A DNA stretch of 13,264 nt from Thermoplasmata archaeon (GTDB lineage Archaea; Thermoplasmatota; Thermoplasmata; Thermoplasmatales; Thermoplasmataceae), in NCBI GenBank assembly GCA_021833045.1, contig JAKBGP010000036.1, positions 1-13,264 of the forward strand, in the 5' to 3' direction. Made by a program: the position numbers and the translations under genes. Of this stretch, positions 1 through 7,050 are shown one piece after another (within the stretch, counting starts at the first letter, position 1; every line of letters begins with the position of its first letter). Below the pieces are notes generated by a model, which saw only the letters and a list, made by a program, of their open reading frames with translations, made no database searches and was not told the DNA's origin.

Positions 1-70
1 ATTGTGTTGCCTATTTGCAGATCTATCCACCGGATAACTTGAGCGCCTTCAAAGGTATCGAATAGTATCC

Positions 71-1099
71 CTAGTTGATCATGTACTTTTTCTCAAGATT
101 CAATAGGATTTTCTGAAAAGTTTCTGAAAGAAGTGGCAAATCCCGATCTCTGTTAGCCGCATCCTGATATAAGTTAAAAAAAGCAAAAGGTCTTCCGACG
201 GTAGCAATTAATCGCTTTTTGGAAAAATGTCTCATAATTGCTTTGGCCATGAAGTATCCCATCTGGTGCCCCGAGTCGCTAATCTCGGAAGACAACGCAT
301 TGCACTCCTCCTGGTCAACGTTCGAAAAGCGAGAGAAATTATGGACTACCCATTCGTCCAAATACCTGATACTGTTCGGAACAAGATCTAGTAGAAGTTT
401 GTACCTGTTCTGCCTTTGAATCCATGCTTCGACGGGACTAAGTTGATCCATATTAATTAGATCAGCGATACCCTCAGTCTCAACAGAGATTATTGTGTTG
501 ATCAAACACGTTTCAATAGTGCCGGAATCAAGAAAATTCAAGGCAAATGGGAGCTTGTTTCTAAAAAAGTGATGAAACTCGTGACCAAGAAAAAGAGAAA
601 GATCTCCCCATTCCATTGAAGCGAGTGCATCCATAACAATCGGATCGCAACCACCTCGTGCATCATTTTTGAATATCACAAATGCCACCTTAGGTACGTT
701 TGCTTTATTGAAACCTGAATTTGGCGGAAGTAATGAAAAGGCTGCTTGCACAGCCTTCTTCAACAATTGGGAGGGATCCAACGAATTTAGAAATTTCACT
801 ATAAGTTCCCTGCTGTTCCTGACCCTCACATAGTGAGGTAGATATAATGTGTCCCTCCCTGTTTTTATCGTGTTTTCTCGATCATCGCCTTTCGAGGGCA
901 TAAACGCCAAAATGAACTTCTCCTTGAAGAACTCAGGTGAAAACTCTTGCTTCAAAAGAGTTCTGTATCCTGGTGTAGCAAACAACTCCTTCCACTCTGC
1001 TTCTGTAGGGTACTCCTCTCTTTCTAACTTCTCCATAATCTTCCAAAAAACATCAATCCCACTGAAATCCAAGCTTGTTAAAAAATCCTTTTCGTTCAT
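71..1099 (-). CDS. putative zinc-dependent peptidase, HEXXH gluzincin (DUF5700/DUF2268-like)
   Basis: A 342-residue soluble protein with no signal peptide or membrane segment, so probably cytoplasmic. The sequence shows HEFHH at residues 173-177, where the two outer histidines and Glu174 would bind zinc and activate water. About 30 residues later comes the segment ETEGIAD (207-213), whose Glu209 is the likely third ligand, as in gluzincins. The helix preceding HEFHH (residues 154-172) and a later GHQMGYFMAKAI segment (277-288) fit the DUF5700-type putative peptidases, which are known mostly from bacteria. The substrate is unknown. The ATG at 1099 has a TATA-like element near 1125. Composition is unlike its neighbours: I count 53% and 48% GC in two 60-base samples (241-300, 301-360) against 25-33% in samples from genes further on. 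This suggests acquisition by transfer. Only 70 bases follow its stop inside the window, and I see no gene in them. The motif is clear; the family name is less certain. Confidence 0.8.
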   Translation of the reverse strand: MNEKDFLTSLDFSGIDVFWKIMEKLEREEYPTEAEWKELFATPGYRTLLKQEFSPEFFKEKFILAFMPSKGDDRENTIKTGRDTLYLPHYVRVRNSRELIVKFLNSLDPSQLLKKAVQAAFSLLPPNSGFNKANVPKVAFVIFKNDARGGCDPIVMDALASMEWGDLSLFLGHEFHHFFRNKLPFALNFLDSGTIETCLINTIISVETEGIADLINMDQLSPVEAWIQRQNRYKLLLDLVPNSIRYLDEWVVHNFSRFSNVDQEECNALSSEISDSGHQMGYFMAKAIMRHFSKKRLIATVGRPFAFFNLYQDAANRDRDLPLLSETFQKILLNLEKKYMIN

Positions 1100-1119
1100 T
1101 ATAATTATATTGGAAGTAA

Positions 1120-1130
1120 CGGTATAAGGA
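1120..1130 (-). promoter_or_regulatory. TATA-like box of the HEXXH peptidase gene
   Basis: On the minus strand the element TCCTTATACC lies about 26 bases before the ATG at 1099, the distance expected for a leaderless archaeal transcript. It is a weaker match than other boxes in the window. A 5-base inverted repeat, ACGGT (1119-1123) with ACCGT (1136-1140), brackets it and could be an operator or chance. Confidence 0.35.
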
Positions 1131-1169
1131 TTACCACCGTACGTTGGTTCTCATAGAAAATCCTTTCAA

Positions 1170-1241
1170 AGGATAGGTAGGGATTTGAACCCTAATAAAT
1201 GGGATCTGCAGTCCCACGCATCACCTCTCTGCCACCTATCC
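1170..1241 (-). tRNA. tRNA-Cys (GCA)
   Basis: Reading the minus strand from 1241, a complete cloverleaf folds. The acceptor stem GGATAGG pairs with CCTATCC. The D arm is GCA/TGC with a GG-containing loop. The anticodon stem TGGGA/TCCCA encloses the loop CTGCAGA, with U33, anticodon GCA and G37. The variable loop has 5 bases, and the T arm TAGGG/CCCTA holds the loop TTCAAAT. The discriminator base (position 1170) reads U73, the identity base of tRNA-Cys. CCA is not encoded (the next bases read TTG). No intron is present. It would decode UGC and UGU. Confidence 0.97.
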
Positions 1242-1262
1242 GCAACTCGGGTATTCTAAAAC

Positions 1263-1276
1263 ACATATTTATTTTT
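1263..1276 (-). promoter_or_regulatory. TATA box of tRNA-Cys
   Basis: The minus strand reads AAAATAAATATG centred about 29 bases before the mature tRNA 5' end, which fits an archaeal promoter with a transcription start a few bases before the processed end. The same AT-rich patch could also serve plus-strand transcription toward the small ORFs after 1318. Confidence 0.55.
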
Positions 1277-1317
1277 CCGTTGTACCGCATAATTTTTTCA
1301 GATAATAGGTGTGAATT

Positions 1318-1380
1318 ATGCCACTCATATTCGAAAAGATATTAGCGATTGCGGACTTACTCTCTGATGGCATCCCCTAA
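1318..1380 (+). CDS. possible 20-residue leader peptide ORF
   Basis: A short frame starts with ATG at 1318 and ends with TAA at 1378-1380, encoding MPLIFEKILAIADLLSDGIP. It has a good Shine-Dalgarno match (AGGTGTGA, 1307-1314) six bases before the start. Its stop overlaps the first codons of the membrane protein gene that begins at 1367 in another frame. That layout fits a translated leader that couples or tunes translation of the next gene, but such a short frame could be chance. No family is recognised. Confidence 0.25.
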   Translation: MPLIFEKILAIADLLSDGIP

Positions 1381-1813
1381 GACAATAATATCATTCAAGG
1401 CGGCCCCTCTTACATTCATTCCAATCTCAATTGCTCTGGCCATTATCGCAATTATCATACCAATATACCTCTATCCTGGTTTTTTTGTTGCCGATTTCCT
1501 AAACCTTTTCCCATATGTGATAATGCTAATCTTCATTTTTTACTATAACAGGGAAAAATACAAGAAACTTGCTACAATAGAAATCCATGAAGATCGACTA
1601 TACATAATCAAACCATCAGAAAAAAACAGCGCAAAATTTAATGAAATATCAGAAATAAAAAGAATGCCTGAAATTGACAGGAAACTTTTTTCTGTAAAGT
1701 TAGAAAGTGGAAAGATTATGGGGCTATATGATAGGTATCTTAAGGAATATAATATGAATTTTATAGACTTCATTTCTGTCAAGTCTGGAAAGAATATACT
1801 TGTGCCAGTATGA
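1367..1813 (+). CDS. hypothetical membrane protein, two TM segments plus PH-like cytoplasmic domain
   Basis: From the ATG at 1367 this encodes 148 residues. A longer frame from TTG at 1349 adds six residues and has no better ribosome site, so I prefer the ATG. Two hydrophobic helices (about residues 14-34 and 42-58) form a hairpin. After the basic stretch NREKYKK follows a polar C-terminal domain of about 85 residues rich in alternating strands (ATIEIHEDRLYII, KLFSVKLESGKIMGLY). This architecture resembles small archaeal and bacterial membrane-anchored PH-like (bPH) proteins. The function is unknown. The next gene starts 30 bases downstream with its own TATA box, so the two need not be co-transcribed. 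No catalytic motif is visible, and the PH-like assignment is a structural guess. Confidence 0.65.
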   Translation: MASPKTIISFKAAPLTFIPISIALAIIAIIIPIYLYPGFFVADFLNLFPYVIMLIFIFYYNREKYKKLATIEIHEDRLYIIKPSEKNSAKFNEISEIKRMPEIDRKLFSVKLESGKIMGLYDRYLKEYNMNFIDFISVKSGKNILVPV

Positions 1814-1823
1814 ATATAAATAT
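1814..1823 (+). promoter_or_regulatory. TATA box of the 148-residue membrane protein gene at 1844
   Basis: ATATAAATAT is centred 25-26 bases before the ATG at 1844, immediately after the stop codon of the preceding gene. The spacing is that of a leaderless archaeal transcript starting at or next to the ATG. Confidence 0.65.
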
Positions 1824-1843
1824 CATGAATTGATATATTCAGA

Positions 1844-2290
1844 ATGGTAAATTCCACCAGGCCTCATGGGAAAAAAAGCAGTATTTACAAATATATTGCT
1901 CTCATTTCTTTAGTGCCACTCTCCATAGAAATCATGCTTTTTCTCACAACCCATGCCATTCATCATAATTTTTTATTTTTTACAATCGTTTTATCAATAC
2001 TATGGATCGTTATTTCCTACTATGCAGGAAGCAATTCAGTTTATTCTTTATCGTTCCTTCCCTTTATTATTTTTGAGTTGATTATGGCAACAATAGATCA
2101 GAATCCTGTATCTCTTGGTTTTGCAAAAACGCTGATATTGATACTCTATATATTTACCATTATTGTCACAGGAGCTTTTCTCCTTGAGAAAAAAACAGGG
2201 ATGAAATATGTAAAGAAAAAGAAAGTTATGTATGAGGATGAGATAAAAGAAGTTTTAAAGGAATTTGAATATCTTGAGCCACCCTCTTGA
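1844..2290 (+). CDS. hypothetical membrane protein, about four TM segments
   Basis: The gene encodes 148 residues starting at an ATG with a TATA box at the leaderless distance. A short basic N-terminus (RPHGKK) is followed by about four hydrophobic helices (roughly residues 16-36, 42-59, 66-84 and 90-112). The C-terminal tail is highly charged (KKTGMKYVKKKKVMYEDEIKEVLKEFEY) and predicted helical, probably cytoplasmic by the positive-inside rule. No family, enzyme motif or transporter signature is recognised. It is the last gene of a short plus-strand pair and ends nine bases from the stop of the convergent rhodanese gene. It is a real gene by promoter, coding density and hydrophobic pattern; its function is unknown. 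Confidence 0.65.
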   Translation: MVNSTRPHGKKSSIYKYIALISLVPLSIEIMLFLTTHAIHHNFLFFTIVLSILWIVISYYAGSNSVYSLSFLPFIIFELIMATIDQNPVSLGFAKTLILILYIFTIIVTGAFLLEKKTGMKYVKKKKVMYEDEIKEVLKEFEYLEPPS

Positions 2291-2299
2291 GAAAAATTT

Positions 2300-2896
2300 T
2301 CAGTTTCTGTACCCTCTTGATCTCAATTCATTCATTCCGCCTTCTATGTTTGCAACATTGTATCCTCTGTCTGCAAGAAACATCGTTGAATACATGCTCC
2401 TGTTCCCATGTTCGCAAACCAATACATATTTTTCATTCTGTTGAAGATTTTTGTAATTCTGGAAAAGTTCATTCATAGGCATAAGGATTGCATCTTCTAT
2501 ATGCCCTGAGGACCATTCATATGGTTCTCTTACATCAATAACCTTCCATTCGTCTCTTTCTTCCATAAATTGATCAGGTGTGAGGTTCTTGGCATGTGCT
2601 TCAACGAACCCTCCATCTTTGAGAAAATCAGAATAAAGATATATTGTTGCGTCAATCCCCCTTGTTGAAAGACTTTCTCTTACTTTCTTCGAATAATTTT
2701 CGTTTGAAGTGAGAAAGACAAATCTTTTTCTGGAATTTTTAATGTATTCTGCCATATCTTCCGGCCAGCGTTTCTCGTAGAAAGTTGCAAGTGCCGATTC
2801 AGATATGTGAGAATCCATGTATTCTTCAAATGTTCTTGTGTCCACAAGTTCTATTTCATTATTTTTGAACATTCGGATATCTTCTTTTATATTCAT
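2300..2896 (-). CDS. rhodanese-family sulfurtransferase with an inactive N-terminal rhodanese domain
   Basis: A 198-residue soluble protein with two rhodanese folds. The C-terminal domain (about residues 104-198) shows VIDVREPYEWSSGHIEDA (119-136), the active loop CEHGNRS with catalytic Cys161, and the closing signature IEGGM (184-188). The N-terminal domain (about 1-95) keeps the pattern LVDTRTFEEYMDSHI but has LTSNEN (62-67) where the cysteine loop should be, so it cannot carry persulfide. Rhodaneses move sulfane sulfur from thiosulfate or persulfides to thiols or cyanide. Tandem proteins with one dead domain are common, although usually near 280 residues, so this one is compact. The ATG at 2896 has a TATA box centred 24 bases upstream, and the gene appears monocistronic. 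Its physiological sulfur donor is not shown by the context. Confidence 0.88.
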   Translation of the reverse strand: MNIKEDIRMFKNNEIELVDTRTFEEYMDSHISESALATFYEKRWPEDMAEYIKNSRKRFVFLTSNENYSKKVRESLSTRGIDATIYLYSDFLKDGGFVEAHAKNLTPDQFMEERDEWKVIDVREPYEWSSGHIEDAILMPMNELFQNYKNLQQNEKYVLVCEHGNRSMYSTMFLADRGYNVANIEGGMNELRSRGYRN

Positions 2897-2914
2897 TATG
2901 ATTCAGTATAATAT

Positions 2915-2925
2915 AGATATAAATA
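2915..2925 (-). promoter_or_regulatory. TATA box of the rhodanese gene
   Basis: The minus strand reads TATTTATATCT, centred about 24 bases before the ATG at 2896, consistent with a leaderless transcript. An inverted repeat lies just upstream of it. Confidence 0.6.
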
Positions 2926-2930
2926 CGTTT

Positions 2931-2951
2931 TTGTACTATTATTTGGTACAA
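2931..2951. repeat. inverted repeat TTGTAC-N9-GTACAA, candidate operator
   Basis: Perfect 6-base arms (2931-2936 and 2946-2951) are separated by nine bases and lie about six bases upstream of the rhodanese TATA box. That places a bound regulator at the factor-B/TATA edge. It lacks a following T-run for the upstream glycosyltransferase transcript, so a terminator role is less likely. Confidence 0.35.
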
Positions 2952-2979
2952 GATATTATTAATTTAACATTAATTATTT

Positions 2980-3993
2980 TTAAATCCCAGAATTCTGAAT
3001 TTCCATATAGATATCAATGCTCATTCCAGGCGACAGAAAATGAATAAACAGAATTCCTGCAATGAAGAAACATTCCCTGCACCCCTGGCCAATAAACAAA
3101 GAGATCATTTTAAGAGCGAACTGTATAGAGCTTTTTCTTTTCATGCTGTATATAATGTCATTTGCCTGCATTTTTTTAATGAATACATTGTGAAGATTAA
3201 GGTAGTTTTCGTTACTGCTTGAAAGGTTGCTGGAAAGAAATTCCAGATTTTCCATGGATTCCATTGTGAACTGGTGTTTAGCCAGCATGAAATTCTCTTT
3301 TGAGGTTTTAATGCCTGTAACGCTTTCATGCTTCCTATAAAGTGTGAGCTTGTTCTGTGTTGTTCCAATCTCATGGCCATAATCCACAGCAACCAAAAAC
3401 AATGCCTTATCAAGACTCCTGTATATGTTTTTCAGAATGGATGAATATTTTTTTGCCAGATCTGACCTGATTGAAATGCACGAAACATACCAGTCAACCC
3501 TTTTTGAAGTCAGTTTTCCCGACTTTAGCAAAGGCTTTTTTTCAGAGAGATTGAACACATCAAGTCTATTCCTGTTATTACCTATGGTTTCACCAATATT
3601 TTCATTAAATGTAGTATCCTCAGATATAGTTTGAATATCGTTATGTAGATACGACATTTTTGGATTATTCCAAAATATTTCCAGAACATATGATATCTTC
3701 TTTTTGTGGAACATGTCGTCATCGTCCAGAAAACAGATTATATCGCCATTGCTCGAATCAATCCCTGCAGCTAATTTCTCGCCAAAACTATCCTTATCTG
3801 TCCTTACATTTATGATTGAGTTTTCCTTCATGAATCTGGTTAAGTCCGGATCATCAAAGTTACTTACCACTATAATTTCAATTGAAACATCATGATCCAC
3901 TTCCTGGTTAAGAATAGATTTAATTGCATCTTTCAGGTATTTTTTCCTGTTGTGGGCAGTTATGACCACAGATACTTTTTTTTCAGTTTTCAT
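2980..3993 (-). CDS. family 2 (GT-A) glycosyltransferase
   Basis: A 337-residue enzyme. The N-terminal GT-A nucleotide-binding start VSVVITAHNRKKYLKDAIKSIL (7-28) and the metal-binding DXD-type motif FLDDDD (88-93) identify a GT2 inverting glycosyltransferase that uses a nucleotide-sugar in the cytoplasm. The middle part (about 160-230, WYVSCISIRSDLAKKY then LTLYRKHESVTG) matches the usual acceptor-side region of GT2 enzymes. The last 50 residues contain two hydrophobic stretches (about 290-304 and 308-321) that probably anchor it to the membrane, where a lipid-linked acceptor would sit. It is the last gene of the four-gene minus-strand operon and overlaps the preceding GT4 gene by 11 bases, so translation is probably coupled. 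The exact sugar and acceptor cannot be read from the sequence. Confidence 0.9.
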   Translation of the reverse strand: MKTEKKVSVVITAHNRKKYLKDAIKSILNQEVDHDVSIEIIVVSNFDDPDLTRFMKENSIINVRTDKDSFGEKLAAGIDSSNGDIICFLDDDDMFHKKKISYVLEIFWNNPKMSYLHNDIQTISEDTTFNENIGETIGNNRNRLDVFNLSEKKPLLKSGKLTSKRVDWYVSCISIRSDLAKKYSSILKNIYRSLDKALFLVAVDYGHEIGTTQNKLTLYRKHESVTGIKTSKENFMLAKHQFTMESMENLEFLSSNLSSSNENYLNLHNVFIKKMQANDIIYSMKRKSSIQFALKMISLFIGQGCRECFFIAGILFIHFLSPGMSIDIYMEIQNSGI

Positions 3994-5065
3994 AAAGTTT
4001 TATCAATCTCCTCATAATTGTTTCAGTTGAATAATTACTTTCAAGTTTTTCCCTGATAGAATCCAGATCAGTTTTTCTTTTATAATTTATGATAGATTCT
4101 CTCATCTGGGCAGGAGAATCAACAATTTGGAGCATTCCATCTATAGACAGATCTCTGGCAACTCCTGTATCAGCAGATATGACTCTGGCACCTGAATATA
4201 CGGCTTCAACCATTGCCACTCCGAAGGATTCAAATTTGGAGGAAAAGAGAAAAGCATCTGAACCTGCCATCAAAGTATATAAATCCTCATCAGGCACATT
4301 TCCTGCAAAGATCAGATTAATTTTATCTTCAGAAGCAAGTTGTTTCAGATATGCTACATAGGATAGATCAGGAGTATTGCCTGTGAGCACAAGTGGTTGT
4401 TTCAACCCCTTCATTGCTCTTATTATAAATTCTACATTCTTATTTTTCTGTAGTCCACCTGAATGAATAAAATACTTTCCCACATCCAGACCGTATTTAG
4501 ATACAGTTGCACCAATGTCCCCAGAAATAGTAATTCTTTGAAAATCCACTGGATCAGGGATGACAGATATTTTTTCAGCTAGATCTGGGACAAGATCAGC
4601 TGTGATATTCTTTTCTTTTTCAGTAAGTGATACAATATGATCAAACTTCGAAAGAAAAGATGGCATGAATTTTTGATAATAGACTGAGTTCAATGTTCCA
4701 CCATAAATAAGTTGATAAAATCCATGTGCAGTGAACAATTTTTTACCCTTTATTTTGTTCAGGTTCATGTACAGATAGTCAGAACTCCACACCCTCTGCC
4801 CATGTATGTGGTAAATATCTGATCCTGTCTTACTGAGCATTTTCCAGTAATCTAACGGTGGAAACCTAAACTTTCCAATTTTACGGAGTTTAATACCATG
4901 GTATTGAATCTTTTCACCGCTTTTCATAGCCTGAAGATCTTCAATGTCAGAGAATACATGTACCTCATGTCCTATTTCAGAAAGTGCATCAACTAAGGTT
5001 TTTACCACCCTTTCAGTACCACCGGTGTGTGGATAGTAGTGATGGCTTGTGACTGAAATTTTCAT
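3983..5065 (-). CDS. family 4 (GT-B) glycosyltransferase
   Basis: A 360-residue retaining GT-B enzyme. The N-terminal domain opens with SVTSHHYYPHTGGTERVV (4-21), the glycine loop that contacts the donor, and has the HIHGQ segment (86-90). The linker VIPDPVD (168-174) leads into the C-terminal Rossmann domain. That domain carries GGLQKNKN (203-210) and the signature E-x7-E (Glu279 to Glu287 in FESFGVAMVEA) that binds the nucleotide and sugar. Known relatives transfer mannose, glucose or similar sugars to lipid carriers or glycan chains on the cytoplasmic side. The start overlaps the stop of the epimerase gene by four bases (ATGA). A GTGA motif about nine bases upstream (near 5075) can act as ribosome site, which supports coupling. 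The donor is unknown, though the linked epimerase suggests that a dedicated sugar is made for this pathway. Confidence 0.93.
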   Translation of the reverse strand: MKISVTSHHYYPHTGGTERVVKTLVDALSEIGHEVHVFSDIEDLQAMKSGEKIQYHGIKLRKIGKFRFPPLDYWKMLSKTGSDIYHIHGQRVWSSDYLYMNLNKIKGKKLFTAHGFYQLIYGGTLNSVYYQKFMPSFLSKFDHIVSLTEKEKNITADLVPDLAEKISVIPDPVDFQRITISGDIGATVSKYGLDVGKYFIHSGGLQKNKNVEFIIRAMKGLKQPLVLTGNTPDLSYVAYLKQLASEDKINLIFAGNVPDEDLYTLMAGSDAFLFSSKFESFGVAMVEAVYSGARVISADTGVARDLSIDGMLQIVDSPAQMRESIINYKRKTDLDSIREKLESNYSTETIMRRLIKLYEN

Positions 5066-5838
5066 TGCAGTTCACTTTTAAGTTTTTCAAGAATCTCACG
5101 GATACCATTTTCCAGAGTCATTGGATTCTTCACAGGTGAATTTCTTGCGACAAGAGTTTCTGCCTCTTCAAGGACATAGGGTCTTTCCTCAACTTCTATT
5201 TTTCTTCCACTCAACGTTTCAACAGTTTTGATAAGATCGTTCACCGAGGTGCCTTTTCCAGAACCAAGTTCATAATCACCAGGTTTAATATTACCATTCA
5301 CAACTTCAAGTACTGTTCTGGATAAATCCTTCACATTAAGATAATCTCTGACATGAGAACCATCTCCAAACCTTATGGCCTTTTCTCCTGAAAGTGCAGC
5401 TTTTGAAAATAAATACACCGCTCCTTTTCTAGCATTCCCTCCATATATGTTGAATAACCTGAAAATTACTGCTCTGGTTCCATAAAGATTTCTGTAAAGG
5501 TTGATCCACTCTGTTCCGTGTTTTTTGGACATAGAGTATGCGTTTGAAGGTTCTGCTGTTGAGCCAGAAGATGGATAAAGAAATAGAGCATCAGATTTTC
5601 TTGCCATTTCTAGGCATTTCATTGTGAGGGAAAGCCCATCGACAAAATACTCATATGGATGATTAAGTGAGTTTCTTATGAGAGTTCTGGCTCCGAAGTG
5701 AAGGATAATATCAAATTTTGTTTCTTCCGGCATTCTATCTTCTATATCCACGCCAACCGGATCAAAGCCCTTGTTTCTCAGGTCTTCCATTAACTGTGAA
5801 CCGATAAAACCTCTGCTGCCTGTGACAAGTATATTCAT
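5062..5838 (-). CDS. NAD-dependent epimerase/dehydratase (extended SDR), nucleotide-sugar
   Basis: A 258-residue protein with the Rossmann motif TGSRGFIGS (6-14), an acidic Asp31 at the end of strand 2 (VGVDI) that selects NAD over NADP, the LHFGA segment (46-50), and the catalytic set S90/S91 and Tyr101-x3-Lys105 (YSMSK). Extended-SDR landmarks RLFNIYG (127-133) and HVRDYLNVKDL (162-172) follow; the latter is the usual sugar-nucleotide binding segment. These place it with UDP-glucose 4-epimerase and dTDP- or UDP-sugar dehydratase relatives; which reaction it performs is not decidable by eye. It is shorter than the usual 310-330 residues, mainly through a short segment between Asp31 and HFGA, but all catalytic positions remain. 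The gene lies 23 bases after the first GT4 gene and overlaps the next one by four bases. A TATA-like AT patch (5862-5870) could provide an extra internal promoter. Confidence 0.9.
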   Translation of the reverse strand: MNILVTGSRGFIGSQLMEDLRNKGFDPVGVDIEDRMPEETKFDIILHFGARTLIRNSLNHPYEYFVDGLSLTMKCLEMARKSDALFLYPSSGSTAEPSNAYSMSKKHGTEWINLYRNLYGTRAVIFRLFNIYGGNARKGAVYLFSKAALSGEKAIRFGDGSHVRDYLNVKDLSRTVLEVVNGNIKPGDYELGSGKGTSVNDLIKTVETLSGRKIEVEERPYVLEEAETLVARNSPVKNPMTLENGIREILEKLKSELQ

Positions 5839-5861
5839 AATGCTGAAGTGAAAACAGTAAA

Positions 5862-7019
5862 TTAAATATTTTCCATATGGTTGTTTTTAGTTTTTTCGCT
5901 CAAATCGATCATAGTTGAGAAAAATTTTTCATTGATATGCGATGAGGAATAATTCTCTATGAAAAATTTTCTTCTTTTTTCCCTGTTGTTTCTAAGTGTT
6001 GAAATCATTTCAACAGCATTCCTGATTTCTTCTGCAAGCGACTTTGGATCGCTTGAAATGAATTTTATGGCATTTTGTTTTTCAGCATCCTTGAATGATG
6101 ATCTGATTACTGAGCCGGATATGATAAAACATCCTGCAGACATTGCTTCAATGACGGTATAAGGAAAAGAATCCCAAAGTGTCGGGTAAAGAAATATATC
6201 GCTCCTGCAGTAGAAATTGTGGAGTTCCTGGTCACTTACTTGACCAGGCACCCTTATTCCATTTTCATTATCTTCCTGTAGATGAACGGAACCTGATCCA
6301 ATTATAAATAGAGTCGATCTATCTTGAACCTGTGCCATCTTCCAGCCGTTTAACAGAACTTCAATTCCTTTGAGTTTTTCGATTCTTCCAACGAACAGAA
6401 ATTTAATATTCTGCTCCTGCAAGAATCCAGCACATTCAATTTCTGGAGATCCGTTCGGTAATTCCATCACCATGGCCCTTTTTCCCAGCTCTAATTTTAA
6501 TTTGTCTCTTCCAGGATATATGTGAAAAGCTGAAATCCTTCTGTATAGTATTCCAGAAGCATACAGTTTAGACTTCATTGTATTTATTAGTCCCTGATCA
6601 TGGAATTCTGTGTGTGATGACCCCATTAGAACTTTTCCTTTGAAAAGCCTCCAGTACTGGTTTTTTGTAAGATAAACAATCTCGCTGGGATCCTCCTTGA
6701 GGTATATCCTGTAGTACCATGCAGTGAATAAAAGGAAAAATGGCAAAAAAAAATTGTCGAGAACGAAGGACATTATCCTGTTTTTCCTGAAAAATCTGAA
6801 CTTTGTTTCAAAAAGATTCAACTTTATGTTATTATATTTTTTTAAAAATTGAGATTCTCTCTCAAGCCTCTTCCGATCGGAAAATCCTGTGCTTATAACC
6901 GTGATATTAAATTGATGTGGCACTGAATTCAATGTGTTGATCAGCCATCTCTCAACGCCTCCACCCATTGCAGGGTCCGTGACAATATGAAATCCAAGGC
7001 GTACTGTGGGTTGAGGCAT
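5862..7019 (-). CDS. family 4 (GT-B) glycosyltransferase, first gene of the glycan operon
   Basis: The first gene of the minus-strand operon, 385 residues from the ATG at 7019. An upstream TTG at 7037 would add six residues, but the ATG sits 25 bases from the TATA box and fits a leaderless start. The N-terminal domain has GFHIVTDPAMGGGVERWL with the glycine-rich donor loop. A hydrophobic stretch at about residues 85-110 (VLDNFFLPFFLLFTAWYY) suggests monotopic membrane contact. The C-terminal domain has FLFVGRIEKLKGIEVLL and the sugar-binding segment WDSFPYTVIEAMSAG. There the first Glu of the E-x7-E signature is replaced by Asp, a conservative change seen in some active members. It probably adds a sugar to a lipid-linked or protein-linked glycan on the cytoplasmic face. 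It faces the DUF2079 gene across a 46-base divergent promoter region. Confidence 0.9.
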   Translation of the reverse strand: MPQPTVRLGFHIVTDPAMGGGVERWLINTLNSVPHQFNITVISTGFSDRKRLERESQFLKKYNNIKLNLFETKFRFFRKNRIMSFVLDNFFLPFFLLFTAWYYRIYLKEDPSEIVYLTKNQYWRLFKGKVLMGSSHTEFHDQGLINTMKSKLYASGILYRRISAFHIYPGRDKLKLELGKRAMVMELPNGSPEIECAGFLQEQNIKFLFVGRIEKLKGIEVLLNGWKMAQVQDRSTLFIIGSGSVHLQEDNENGIRVPGQVSDQELHNFYCRSDIFLYPTLWDSFPYTVIEAMSAGCFIISGSVIRSSFKDAEKQNAIKFISSDPKSLAEEIRNAVEMISTLRNNREKRRKFFIENYSSSHINEKFFSTMIDLSEKTKNNHMENI

Positions 7020-7037
7020 AACATGTAAATATTGCAA

Positions 7038-7050
7038 TGTATAAAAACAT
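7038..7050. promoter_or_regulatory. shared TATA region of the divergent glycan operons
   Basis: TGTATAAAAACA lies between the two divergent starts. For the plus strand TATAAAAA (7040-7047) is 22 bases from the ATG at 7066 and 28 from the one at 7072. On the minus strand GTTTTTATACA is centred about 25 bases before the ATG at 7019. No second box at the right distance is seen for the minus side, so both operons probably share this element or very close overlapping ones. Confidence 0.6.

Noticed and set aside
1170..1241. Attachment site duplicated from the tRNA-Cys 3' end
   Set aside because: I looked for a second copy of the T-arm and acceptor sequence within the window, including positions 1-70, and found none. 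Any second copy would be outside the window.
2931..2951. Transcription terminator of the glycan operon
   Set aside because: In the minus-strand reading direction the hairpin is followed by an A-run rather than a T-run. Its place next to the rhodanese promoter fits an operator better.
3141..3413. Open frame inside the GT2 gene on the same strand (90 codons)
   Set aside because: It is a shifted frame of the glycosyltransferase coding region with no own start signal, and its translation shows no domain. The GT2 frame is intact across it.
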